Below are positions 23,843 to 32,194 of a stretch of DNA of 32,867 nt, piece after piece; position 1 is the first letter of the stretch, and each line of letters begins with the position of its first letter. The notes beneath the pieces were generated by a model. It had not been told where the DNA came from, did no database searches, and worked only from the letters and a program-made list of their open reading frames with translations. The translations under genes were made by a program, and so were the position numbers. The DNA is taken from contig JAQTPE010000004.1 of assembly GCA_028748925.1 (NCBI GenBank), forward strand, positions 1 to 32,867, read 5' to 3'. Origin of the DNA: Candidatus Omnitrophota bacterium. Lineage in GTDB: Bacteria > Omnitrophota > Gorgyraeia > 2-01-FULL-45-10.

Positions 23843-24901
23843 GTGAAAGCGATGAAATACAGCTCTCTTATAGTATGCTGCGTCGTTTTTTGTACTTTTT
23901 TTGCCGCGAGTTCTTATGCGGATTTACCGAAGGTGGTAATAGTTGCGACGGGTGGTACGATAGCCGAAAAGACCGATCCGAAAACCGGCGGTGCGGTTCC
24001 CGCGGTATCCGGCAAAGACCTTATCGAGGCGGTTCCCGGACTTGGCAAGATAGCCAATATAGAGGTGGTCAATCTGTGTGATATAGACAGCTCCCAGATG
24101 ACCCCTGAGATATGGGCAAGATTATCTAAGACCGTCGATGAGCGTCTTGCCGAGGCCGGGGTAAAAGGAGTGGTCGTTACCCATGGTACCGATACGATGG
24201 CCGAAGGGGCGTACTTCCTCAGCCTTACCTTAAAGAGCGATAAGCCGGTGGCTTTTGTCGGCGCGATGCGCGACGTCTCCGACGTATCTCCGGATGGCCC
24301 GGCAAATATCCTGAACGCTGTAATACAAGTTTGTTCGGAAGAAGCAAAAGATTGGGGCGTTACCGTGACGCTTAACGAGTATATTAATTCCGCGAGAAAC
24401 GTGGTAAAGACCAATTCGACCAATGTTCAGACGTTTGATTCCGGGGAGAAGGGGTATCTGGGATATATAGCGATGGGAAAGGTCATCCATTATAATGACG
24501 CCCCCGCGCGGCAAAGACTTCCTATCCCCGATAAATTACCGGATGTGATTTTCCTCAGTACATTCGCGGGGGACGACGGCTCGCTCGTGCGTTTTGCCGT
24601 GGACCGGGGCGCCAAAGGCATAGTGATAGATGCCGTCGGCGCGGGCAACGTCAACGCAAAAGTTTATGAAGCCGTCAAATATGCCATAGCCAAAGGCGTG
24701 GTCGTTGTCATAACAACGAGTGTTTATCATAGCGGAGTCTGGCCCATGTATGGCGACCAGGGCGGCGGTGAGACGCTTGAAAAGAACGGCGCCATATTGG
24801 GCGGCGACCTGCCCGGGGCCAAGGCGCGCCTTCTTCTCATGTTGGCGATCGCCAAAGAGAAGGGGAATGTAGACGAAATTAAAAAATATTTTAAACGGTA
24901 A
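23843..24901 (+). CDS. ansB: Exported L-asparaginase (type II)
   Basis: GTG start 5 nt after AAGGAGGG. The signal peptide (KYSSLIVCCVVFCTFFAASSYA) precedes the mature enzyme, so it acts in the periplasm. The first active-site signature VVIVATGGTIAEKTD and the second VTHGTDTMAEGAYFL hold the two catalytic Thr residues; FVGAMRDVSDVSPDGPANILNAV is also typical. 352 aa is normal. It releases aspartate and ammonia; aspartate feeds the adjacent AspT/AspD system and ammonia the Amt channel elsewhere in the window. Some type II enzymes also hydrolyse glutamine. Confidence 0.95.
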   Translation: MKAMKYSSLIVCCVVFCTFFAASSYADLPKVVIVATGGTIAEKTDPKTGGAVPAVSGKDLIEAVPGLGKIANIEVVNLCDIDSSQMTPEIWARLSKTVDERLAEAGVKGVVVTHGTDTMAEGAYFLSLTLKSDKPVAFVGAMRDVSDVSPDGPANILNAVIQVCSEEAKDWGVTVTLNEYINSARNVVKTNSTNVQTFDSGEKGYLGYIAMGKVIHYNDAPARQRLPIPDKLPDVIFLSTFAGDDGSLVRFAVDRGAKGIVIDAVGAGNVNAKVYEAVKYAIAKGVVVVITTSVYHSGVWPMYGDQGGGETLEKNGAILGGDLPGAKARLLLMLAIAKEKGNVDEIKKYFKR

Positions 24902-24935
24902 ACGCGGGCGAACAATACCGGTATAAAAGACGGCT

Positions 24936-26288
24936 ATGGAAAATAAGATATTAAGCTCCGTAATTTTATGTCTGGCGATATTTGCCGCGTCTTTAGTTTA
25001 TGCCGCCGCGGACGATGGAAACAGCAAAGATGTTTCAAGTTTTAACTCATGGATAGCTCAAGATAACGTTACGGGCCGATGGGGCGGTCTTCGCGATAAG
25101 CTTGAAAAAGCCGGCGTTACCATTTCCTCAAATTATGTCATGGATATAAACGGTAACCCTGCCGGAGGAAACAACCGGACTGCGACATATTCCGGCGCTT
25201 TTTATTTCGCGGGCGCCATGGATTTTGAAAAGATAGCTTCCATCAAAGGGTTGGCGCTCAAAGTCAGTAATTACCTATTTTCCGGGCAGAACCTTTCCGC
25301 CGATATAGGCAATTTTTATTGGGTGCAGGAAGTCTACGCGAACGGTAACTATTACCTTGGAGAATTGGATCTTTCTTTGAGTCTTCTTGATGACACGTTT
25401 GTTTTTGAAACGGGCCGCTTATTCGCCGGCGATATTTTCGGCGTTCCGCCTATCGCCCAGTATTATCTGACGAGCGCGCTTAACGGCAGGCTGGGCGCCA
25501 TTCCGTCCGACGTATTCTTTCCGCATTACAATATAGCCGCGTGGGGCGTGCGCGCAACTTATCAGCCCAATAAGGAGTGGCATTTCATAGCCGGCTTATA
25601 TAACGCTGACACGTCAGTCTCAAAGACTACCAACCATGGGACTAATTTTAATTTTGATATGGATCAGGGTTATCTGGCCGTAGGCCAGCTTACTTATAAG
25701 CACGGGCAGGATAAAAAGGATATGACCCTGCCGGGCAGCGCTTCTTTCGGCGCTTATTATGAAAGCAGCAAATTCCCCGATCTCTCTTCTTCGAAGATAT
25801 GGCGCGGTAATTACGGTTTTTATTGGATGCTCGATCAGATGATATATAAGGGCCAGTGGCCCGAATATGAAGGCCCCTCTCACATGAGTTCGTCCTCCAC
25901 GCTCGCTGAACGGCACAGAAAACCGTATTCACAGCAGACGGCGATACCATTGGATAGGCCGGAAGGGCTTACGGCGTGGACAGGGATTACTTTGGCTCCT
26001 GATATACATATCAATACCCAGGTGTACGAAATAGCAACAGGCCTGATCTACCAGGGCCTGCCGCCTAATCGCAACCGCGATGTAACGGCCGTATGCTTTG
26101 TGATAGGGCATTTTAGCGAAAAACTCCCTGGCCAGAGCGATGAAATGATCGTTGAGTTCAATCACAGGTTTCAGCTGGGTCCGTGGTTTTACGTAACGCC
26201 CGACATCCAATATATAATAAATCCGAATGGGCAGAGAAATATCAAGCCCGCCCTGGTCCTCGGCGTTGAGGCGAGCCTTAACTTTTGA
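24936..26288 (+). CDS. OprB-family carbohydrate-selective-type porin
   Basis: 450 aa with a signal peptide (ILSSVILCLAIFAASLVYA) and the OprB opening NVTGRWGGLRDKLEKAGVTISSNYVMDINGNPAGG. Beta-strand-rich throughout, ending VLGVEASLNF with terminal Phe, as required for barrel assembly. OprB proteins are usually labelled carbohydrate porins, but this copy ends a run of asparagine/aspartate genes 34 nt after asparaginase, so it may admit amino acids or a polar small solute. The ribosome site is weak; translation may depend on transcription from upstream genes. Confidence 0.88.
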   Translation: MENKILSSVILCLAIFAASLVYAAADDGNSKDVSSFNSWIAQDNVTGRWGGLRDKLEKAGVTISSNYVMDINGNPAGGNNRTATYSGAFYFAGAMDFEKIASIKGLALKVSNYLFSGQNLSADIGNFYWVQEVYANGNYYLGELDLSLSLLDDTFVFETGRLFAGDIFGVPPIAQYYLTSALNGRLGAIPSDVFFPHYNIAAWGVRATYQPNKEWHFIAGLYNADTSVSKTTNHGTNFNFDMDQGYLAVGQLTYKHGQDKKDMTLPGSASFGAYYESSKFPDLSSSKIWRGNYGFYWMLDQMIYKGQWPEYEGPSHMSSSSTLAERHRKPYSQQTAIPLDRPEGLTAWTGITLAPDIHINTQVYEIATGLIYQGLPPNRNRDVTAVCFVIGHFSEKLPGQSDEMIVEFNHRFQLGPWFYVTPDIQYIINPNGQRNIKPALVLGVEASLNF

Positions 26289-26353
26289 CGCGTAAAATTG
26301 ACTACCGGTATGCTATGAAGATATATTCTTCAGTGTCTGTTATTAAAAATAAA

Positions 26354-26383
26354 TTGACAAGCATAATTGGGGCATGATATAAG
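26354..26383 (+). promoter_or_regulatory. Promoter for the cobalamin-riboswitch operon
   Basis: Perfect TTGACA -35 and a TATAAG -10 with an 18-nt spacer (GATATA, 16-nt spacer, is the alternative). The predicted transcript begins only a few bases before the first aptamer. Confidence 0.8.
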
Positions 26384-26395
26384 TATAATATAATA

Positions 26396-26487
26396 TTGGC
26401 AGGGAATTCGGTGTGAATCCGAGACTGTACCCGCAACTGTATGCAGGCATTGTATGTTGCCTGTGAGTCAGAGTACGAAGACCTCCG
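26396..26487 (+). ncRNA. Cobalamin riboswitch 1 (compact type)
   Basis: Contains the conserved core GGGAATtcGGTGTGAATCC, CTGTACCCGCAACTGT and GAGTCAGAGTACGAAGACCT in the right order and spacing. Between CAACTGT and GAGTCAG there is only one short hairpin (GCAGGCAT/ATGTTGCCT), so the long peripheral arms of the classical adenosylcobalamin type are missing. That resembles the compact Cbl-II class, some members of which prefer methyl- or aquocobalamin; ligand preference here is inference. Confidence 0.88.
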
Positions 26488-26528
26488 GGAATAGAGGTGC
26501 TGAAATAGTCTTAGGCAATAGATTATTT

Positions 26529-26566
26529 AACTCAATCTCTATAAAAGGGGTTGAGTTTTTTGTTTT
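26529..26566 (+). terminator. Terminator of riboswitch 1
   Basis: AACTCAATCTC pairs with GGGGTTGAGTT (11 bp with two G-T pairs) around TATAAAA, followed by TTTTTTGTTTT. ATAGAG just after the aptamer (about 26493-26498) is complementary to CTCTAT in the descending stem and loop, a plausible antiterminator. Confidence 0.88.
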
Positions 26567-26576
26567 AAGGTACAAA

Positions 26577-26746
26577 TATATACAGGTCCTGCGCGTGCAG
26601 GATGAGAGGGAAGCTTGTGAAGTCAAGCGCGGTCCCGCCGCTGTAACCGGGGACGAAAACCGCAACTGGCCACTGTCTATTATTCATTAGATGGGAAGGC
26701 GCGGTTAGTAGATTGATCCGGAAGCCAGAAGACCTGCCTGTATATT
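26577..26746 (+). ncRNA. Cobalamin riboswitch 2 (classical long type)
   Basis: The outer stem TATACAGG/CCTGTATA closes a full aptamer: GAGGGAAGC, GTGAAGTC, GCGCGGTCCCGCCGCTGTAACCGGGGACG, GGCCACTG, ATGGGAAGGCGCGGTTAGTAGATTGATCCGGAAGCCAGAAGACCTGCC. Both the GCCACTG segment and the peripheral GGGAAGGCG arm are present, as in adenosylcobalamin-class riboswitches. It is encoded 3' of the first riboswitch's terminator on the same transcript. Confidence 0.96.
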
Positions 26747-26816
26747 GGAGTTGTGTTATTGGACTATGTCTAATAAACGCAGTTTCCTTGCGGAAGGATC
26801 AAGCTAAACTGGGAGC

Positions 26817-26857
26817 AATCCTTAAGTTCTTTTCATAAAAGAGCCTGAGGATTTTTT
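26817..26857 (+). terminator. Terminator of riboswitch 2
   Basis: AATCCT...TTCTTTT pairs with AAAGAG...AGGATT with a small internal loop, then TTTTTTATT. AAGGAT at about 26794 is complementary to ATCCTT in the ascending stem and may be the antiterminator. Confidence 0.85.
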
Positions 26858-26898
26858 ATTCCGCAGGAAGCGTGGGAATATAAAGGTGGGAACGGTAT

Positions 26899-27174
26899 AT
26901 GCGGGTCAAACCATTAACGGATAAATCGTATCGCAGTATAGTAAAAAGTTATTTTCAAAAAGATTTTTCGTGCGTTAAAGAAGAGATAGCGGTGGTTCTT
27001 GAACATGAACCCGATAGGGACAAGCTATTCAGTATTATTCTGTGCGAGCACTTTAACGAAATAAGAAGGTGCGAAGAGCCCGGTTTAAAAATAACCGCGT
27101 TAAAAAATGTATTGATGGCGTTGGATTATCTTGGAAAAATGTCGCAGGTACAGCGATGGTCGCGAAAAAAATAA
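26899..27174 (+). CDS. Uncharacterised 91-aa protein, first gene of the B12-regulated operon
   Basis: ATG 26899 follows AAAGGTGG. The product is soluble, charged and mostly helical in character (YRSIVKSYFQKDFSCVKEEIAVVLEHEPDRDKLFSIILCEH), with two Cys residues in IILCEH and RRCEE that do not form a known motif. I do not recognise a family. It is the first reading frame after the second riboswitch terminator and ends 13 nt before metE, so it is subject to the same B12 control. Confidence 0.65.
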   Translation: MRVKPLTDKSYRSIVKSYFQKDFSCVKEEIAVVLEHEPDRDKLFSIILCEHFNEIRRCEEPGLKITALKNVLMALDYLGKMSQVQRWSRKK

Positions 27175-27187
27175 GGAGGCGCAGTAT

Positions 27188-29362
27188 ATGAAGACGTATG
27201 CTTATGGATACCCCAGGTTGGGGCCAAATCGTGAATTCAAGACAGCCGTTGAAAAATATTTTTCGGATAAAATAGACGATAAACAGTTAACCCGGGCGCT
27301 TTCGGAAAGGCAGGAGCATATGACATCGATATATGCTTCCACGATCGATCTTTATCCCGCGGGAGAGATATCCCCTTACGATCATTTTCTCGATGAGGCG
27401 TGCGTTCTCGGCTGGGTAAAACCGAAAAATTTTCACGAATATTATGCGTTGACTCGGGGGGAAAAAGCTTTTCCTTTAAAAAAATGGTTTAATACGAATT
27501 ATCATTATCTTACCGTGCCGGTAAAATATCCATCCAATAAAAAAAATACGCTACCGGGATTTCTATCGGATATTAAAGAACCGTCTAAAGAGTTGACGTG
27601 GATGCTGGGGCCTTTAACAATGTCGAAATTAGCGCGTAAAAAAGACGGTTTACACGTTGAGAATATAATAGACGGTTTAACCGATCTTTACAAGTTTCGG
27701 TGTAAGAACCTAAAAACCGTTCATATTGAGGAGCCGGCTTTTGTAATGGACTTGAGCGAAAAAGAACGTCAAGCATCATATCGCTTCTATGAGAAATTAG
27801 GCAAGCTGGTGGACATATGCCTCATTACATATTATGACGATGTTGATCATCTTGAATGTTTATATGATCTGCCGGTCAAGGCCATAGGAATTGATTTTGT
27901 ACATGGAAGAGAGAATATAAAGACGATCGGCAAAAAAGGTTTTCCATCGGATAAGATATTAGTTGCAGGCGTTGTAAGCGGCAAAAACGTCTTTTGCGTA
28001 AATCCTGAGCGAATATTTCCTTTGATAGATATGCTTCGAAAACATTCCAAAGGTCTTATGCTGTCGAACGCAGGGCCGCTTTATCACTTGCCCGAGACTA
28101 CCGCAAACGAGAATCTCCCGCTGGAACTAAAAGAGAGAATACTCTTTGCCGGAGAGAAGATTGCGGAAATAGCGTCTTTAGCAAAAGGCGAGACTCTCTA
28201 TAAAACGAAAGATATGAGAGCGGGGAAGAAACGCAGGCGGAGTAATATAGTTTATAGAGTGAATAGTCTTACGGTAAAAGATTTTAGAAAAAAAGTCTCT
28301 TATAGGAAAAGGATATTACGGCAGAAGATGCTATTGAAACTGCCGGATCTTCCAACCACGACTATAGGAAGTTTTCCGCAGACCAATGAAGTACGCGCTA
28401 TGCGATCATTATTACGGCGAGGAGATATCTCCCGGGAAAAATATCACGGTTACATCCATGGGCGAATCAGAGCGAATATCGTTAAACAGGAGAATCTCGG
28501 CCTCGATGTGTTAGTGCATGGTGAGCCCGAAAGAACGGATATGGTGGAATATTTTGCCGGGAAACTGGAAGGATTTTTCACCAGTGAGCATGGCTGGGTT
28601 GTGTCTTACGGTACGCGCGCATGGCGTCCGCCTATAGTTACCGGAGATATATATCGCGCCGAACCTATGACTGTCGATGATATCTCTTATGCGCAGTCGC
28701 TTACAAAAAGACCTGTAAAAGGGATGCTTACCGGCCCCATCACCATTATGGCATGGAGCTTTGTCAGGGAGGACTTGTCTCCCGAGGAAGTGGCTTATCA
28801 ATTGGCACTGACATTACAGGACGAGATCCGCGATTATGAACGAAAAGGCATACGTATAGTACAGGTTGACGAACCCGCTATCAGGGAGAGAGCTCCCATC
28901 AAGACCAGGGAATGGGGACGATATTTCGATTGGGCGGTTAAAGCTTTTAATCTGGCAACCAATACCTCTCCGGATACGCAGATACATGTTCATATGTGCT
29001 ACTCCGATTTTGCGCAAATAATAAAGTTTATTTTAAAGATGGATTTTGACGTTATTACTATTGAATCGGCCAGGAACGGGTTAGATATGCTTAAGGTATT
29101 CTGTAACGCCGGCTTTTACCGGCAGATTGGATTAGGTGTGTGGGATATCCATTCTCCGCGCGTTCCGGAAGTTAACGATATGAAGATGTTGATAAGAAAG
29201 TGTACCGAAACCCTTGGATTAAAACATGTTTGGGTCAATCCGGATTGTGGGTTAAAAACCAGGGGCTGGAAGGAGGTGAACGCTTCTCTTGCAAATATGG
29301 TTGAGGCTGTAAAGCAGTTTAAGATGGAACAGAACATGAAGGGGGACAGATGCCGCAGGTAG
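27188..29362 (+). CDS. metE: Cobalamin-independent methionine synthase
   Basis: Transfers a methyl group from 5-methyltetrahydropteroyl-glutamate to homocysteine without B12. The track's start at 27131 lies in the previous gene; ATG 27188, 8 nt after AAGGAGG, gives the typical MetE beginning MKTYAYGYPRLGPNREFK and 724 aa (E. coli 753). The N-terminal barrel runs to about residue 375; the C-terminal catalytic barrel begins LPDLPTTTIGSFPQTNEVR. Zinc ligands are in place: HVHMC (His and Cys), TIESAR (Glu) and VNPDCGLKTRG (Cys). VHGEPERTDMVEYFA and VQVDEPAIRE are also family hallmarks. Placement behind cobalamin riboswitches is classical: MetE is repressed when B12 allows MetH to work. thyX begins inside its 3' end. 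Confidence 0.97.
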   Translation: MKTYAYGYPRLGPNREFKTAVEKYFSDKIDDKQLTRALSERQEHMTSIYASTIDLYPAGEISPYDHFLDEACVLGWVKPKNFHEYYALTRGEKAFPLKKWFNTNYHYLTVPVKYPSNKKNTLPGFLSDIKEPSKELTWMLGPLTMSKLARKKDGLHVENIIDGLTDLYKFRCKNLKTVHIEEPAFVMDLSEKERQASYRFYEKLGKLVDICLITYYDDVDHLECLYDLPVKAIGIDFVHGRENIKTIGKKGFPSDKILVAGVVSGKNVFCVNPERIFPLIDMLRKHSKGLMLSNAGPLYHLPETTANENLPLELKERILFAGEKIAEIASLAKGETLYKTKDMRAGKKRRRSNIVYRVNSLTVKDFRKKVSYRKRILRQKMLLKLPDLPTTTIGSFPQTNEVRAMRSLLRRGDISREKYHGYIHGRIRANIVKQENLGLDVLVHGEPERTDMVEYFAGKLEGFFTSEHGWVVSYGTRAWRPPIVTGDIYRAEPMTVDDISYAQSLTKRPVKGMLTGPITIMAWSFVREDLSPEEVAYQLALTLQDEIRDYERKGIRIVQVDEPAIRERAPIKTREWGRYFDWAVKAFNLATNTSPDTQIHVHMCYSDFAQIIKFILKMDFDVITIESARNGLDMLKVFCNAGFYRQIGLGVWDIHSPRVPEVNDMKMLIRKCTETLGLKHVWVNPDCGLKTRGWKEVNASLANMVEAVKQFKMEQNMKGDRCRR

Positions 29363-30102
29363 AATTGTGTGTAGAGATGTTGGATTTTTCACAAAACGCT
29401 TTGGCTATAATCTATGCCGCCTGCCGGCAATGTTATTCGGGGAGTTTTGCTGGACAGATATTTGCCGAAGGACTTAAAGATCGGGTAAAACAGGAAGAAT
29501 TTGTCAGGCAGGTTGTCTCTTCAGGGCACGAAAGCCCTCTTGAGCATGTAAAATTTACTTTTGCCATCAAAGGCGTGTCGAGAGCGCTTACACATCAGCT
29601 TGTGAGGCACAGGGTTGCCTCATATTCACAACAGAGCCAACGATATGTTAAGGAGACCGCTTTTAATTATATTATTCCACCCTCTATAGAAAATGATGAG
29701 GATGTGAAAAAGGAATATCTATGTATTATGCGAAGGATACAGGATAGCTACAACGTTCTGCTGAGGCTATTTAAGAAGAAAGGCAAAAAGGGCGAGATTG
29801 CGAACCAGGATGCGCGTTTTGTCCTGCCTCAGGCGGTAGAGACAAAGATAGTGGTGACGATGAATTGCAGGGAGCTAAAACATTTCTTTGAGGAACGTTG
29901 CTGTGCCCGCGCGCAGTGGGAAATCAGAAGACTTGCCGAAGAGATGATAAGGATATGCAGGAAAGAGTTACCCGCCGTGTTTGATAAGTCCGGAGCGAAA
30001 TGTATTAAGCTGGGATATTGTCCGGAAGGCGCAAAATTCACATGCGGGAAATATCCGTTAAAAGAAGAAGTTTTTGGAGGTAAATATGCCGATGCTTGTT
30101 GA
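29350..30102 (+). CDS. thyX: Flavin-dependent thymidylate synthase ThyX
   Basis: Makes dTMP from dUMP using methylenetetrahydrofolate, FAD and NADPH. The signature RHRVASYSQQSQRY matches the ThyX motif RHR-x2-S-x4-S-x-RY exactly. HESPLEHVKFTFAIKGVSRALTHQLVRHR and the C-terminal MNCRELKHFFEERCCARAQWEIRRLAEEM are typical. Length 250 aa is normal. ATG 29350 follows GGGGGACAG and overlaps metE by 13 nt; nrdD begins within its last codons. ThyX is not B12-dependent, so its inclusion in a B12-switched operon is unusual; with MetE it shares folate, with NrdD the deoxynucleotide pathway. Confidence 0.97.
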   Translation: MPQVELCVEMLDFSQNALAIIYAACRQCYSGSFAGQIFAEGLKDRVKQEEFVRQVVSSGHESPLEHVKFTFAIKGVSRALTHQLVRHRVASYSQQSQRYVKETAFNYIIPPSIENDEDVKKEYLCIMRRIQDSYNVLLRLFKKKGKKGEIANQDARFVLPQAVETKIVVTMNCRELKHFFEERCCARAQWEIRRLAEEMIRICRKELPAVFDKSGAKCIKLGYCPEGAKFTCGKYPLKEEVFGGKYADAC

Positions 30103-32194
30103 AAATATGTTTAAAAAAATAGTAAAAAGAGATGGTTCTGAAGAGGAATTTGATTCCAGGAAAATCGTAAATGCTATAAGTAAGGCGGGAATAGCGGCTG
30201 GAGAATTCGGCATTGATACTGCCGAAAAATTGGCCGACAAGGTGTTAAATATAACGTTACAATTTATCGTTAACGGTTATCCTTCAGTCGAAATGATACA
30301 GGATATAGTAGAAGAAGTGCTCATAACATCTCCGTATAAAAGAACTGCCAGGGCATTTATTCTATATAAAACTGAACATGCCAGTATAAGGGAAGTCACA
30401 TCGAAGTTCAACGTTAACCTTGTGGATCAATATATAAACAATATGGATTGGCAGGTAAGGGAGAATAGCAACATGGGGTTCTCCCTGCAGGGGCTTAACA
30501 ATTATCTATCTTCGGAAGTCAGCAAGATATACTGGCTCAATAAGATATATACAGGTAATATCAAGGAAGCTCATTTAAGCGGGGATTTTCACATTCATGA
30601 TCTGGGTATTTTGAGCGCATATTGCGTCGGATGGGATTTACAGGACTTGCTTCTTACGGGTTTTAGGGGAGTGAGGGGTAAATCCGAAGCGAAACCGGCA
30701 AAACACCTGCGAACTGCGCTAGGACAAATAGTGAATTTCTTTTATACGCTCCAAGGCGAAGCGGCAGGCGCGCAGGCCTTTTCGAATTTTGATACGTTGT
30801 TGGCGCCTTTTATATATTACGACAACCTGGATTACAAAGCCGTAAAACAGGCGCTTCAGGAATTCCTTTTTAATGTAAATGTTCCTACGCGCGTAGGTTT
30901 TCAAACGCCTTTCACGAATATAACCTTAGACCTAACGGTTCCCTCGTATTTTAACGATCAGGGCGTAATCATAGGCGGCGAAGCGCAATCCAGAACGTAT
31001 AAAGAGTTTAAAAAGGAAATGGATATATTTAACAGGGCATTTCTAGAGGTAATGCTGGAAGGCGACGCCAAGGGGAGAGTATTCACCTTTCCAATCCCAA
31101 CCTACAATATATCAAAAGATTTTGATTGGGATAATCCGAACCTGTCTTTATTGTGGGATGTAACGGCCAAGTACGGGATACCTTATTTCGCGAATTTTGT
31201 TAATTCCGATATGAATCCGGAAGACGCCCGCAGTATGTGCTGCCGTCTGCGTATAGATAACCGTGAACTTCGCAGGCGCGGCGGAGGACTATTTGGCTCA
31301 TCGCCGTTGACAGGTTCAATAGGCGTAGTGACTATAAATATGCCACGACTTGGGTATCTATCAAAAAGCGAAGATGAATTTTTTACCCGGTTGGACAAAC
31401 TTATGCGAATGGCTAAAGCCAGCCTCAGGATTAAAAGGAAGGTGTTGGAGCAGTTAACCGCGAACGACCTCTATCCTTATGTTAAATTTTATCTTAGAAA
31501 TGTCCATCAGCGTTTCGGCGAATATTGGAAGAACCATTTTTCCACTATAGGCCTTACCGGCATGAATGAATCGTGCTTAAATTTTTTACGTGAAGATATC
31601 GGTTCGGATCATGGCAGAGAGTTCGCTTTAAAAGTTATGGATTTCATGAGAAATAAGCTTGTCGAATTTCAAAAAGAGACCGGCGATAACTATAATCTTG
31701 AAGCGACGCCTGCCGAAGGCACCTCTTACAGGTTAGCCAGGCTTGACAAAGAAAGGTATCCAAATATTATAGATGCTAATAAACTTAAAACAGCTTGCAA
31801 GAAACCGCACTTTTATACGAACTCAACCCAGCTTCCCGTGGATTACACCGATGATATCTTTAAAATGCTGGATCTTCAGGACGATCTCCAGGCAAAATAT
31901 ACGGGAGGCACGGTTCAACATCTCTTTATCGGCGAAAGGATAAGCGATATAGGCGCGCTAAAGAGCCTCATTAAAAAGATATGTGTAAAATTTCACCTGC
32001 CGTATTTTTCAATTACACCTACTTTCAGTGTTTGTCCCTCGTGTGGTTATATGGCGGGCGAAGTGCATATATGTCCTGCCTGTAAAAGTACATGTGAAGT
32101 ATATTCAAGGATCGTGGGGTATTTACGGCCGGTAGTTCAGTGGAATGACGGCAAACAGGCAGAATTCAGCATGAGGAAAACGGCAAAAATATGA
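30086..32194 (+). CDS. nrdD: Anaerobic (class III) ribonucleoside-triphosphate reductase
   Basis: Oxygen-sensitive glycyl-radical enzyme reducing NTPs to dNTPs. ATG 30086 lies 5 nt after GGAGG (track start TTG 30074 overlaps that site), giving 702 aa. Residues about 10-95 form an ATP-cone allosteric domain (KIVKRDGSEEEFDSRKIVNAISKAG). The catalytic barrel follows (SGDFHIHDLGILSAYCVGWDL, TPFTNITLDLTVP, MCCRLRIDN, LTGMNESCLNFL). A C-terminal zinc ribbon (CPSCGYMAGEVHICPAC) precedes the glycyl-radical loop SRIVGYLRPVVQW, with the radical glycine at about residue 678. It works with the activase encoded next, which overlaps by four bases. As a B12-independent reductase it is a logical substitute for a B12-dependent class II enzyme. 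Confidence 0.97.
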   Translation: MPMLVENMFKKIVKRDGSEEEFDSRKIVNAISKAGIAAGEFGIDTAEKLADKVLNITLQFIVNGYPSVEMIQDIVEEVLITSPYKRTARAFILYKTEHASIREVTSKFNVNLVDQYINNMDWQVRENSNMGFSLQGLNNYLSSEVSKIYWLNKIYTGNIKEAHLSGDFHIHDLGILSAYCVGWDLQDLLLTGFRGVRGKSEAKPAKHLRTALGQIVNFFYTLQGEAAGAQAFSNFDTLLAPFIYYDNLDYKAVKQALQEFLFNVNVPTRVGFQTPFTNITLDLTVPSYFNDQGVIIGGEAQSRTYKEFKKEMDIFNRAFLEVMLEGDAKGRVFTFPIPTYNISKDFDWDNPNLSLLWDVTAKYGIPYFANFVNSDMNPEDARSMCCRLRIDNRELRRRGGGLFGSSPLTGSIGVVTINMPRLGYLSKSEDEFFTRLDKLMRMAKASLRIKRKVLEQLTANDLYPYVKFYLRNVHQRFGEYWKNHFSTIGLTGMNESCLNFLREDIGSDHGREFALKVMDFMRNKLVEFQKETGDNYNLEATPAEGTSYRLARLDKERYPNIIDANKLKTACKKPHFYTNSTQLPVDYTDDIFKMLDLQDDLQAKYTGGTVQHLFIGERISDIGALKSLIKKICVKFHLPYFSITPTFSVCPSCGYMAGEVHICPACKSTCEVYSRIVGYLRPVVQWNDGKQAEFSMRKTAKI

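Noticed and set aside
26454-26690. 78-aa plus-strand ORF, with a 65-aa minus-strand ORF, between oprB and metE
   Set aside because: They lie across conserved cobalamin aptamer and terminator sequence, lack a ribosome site and have no recognisable protein character.
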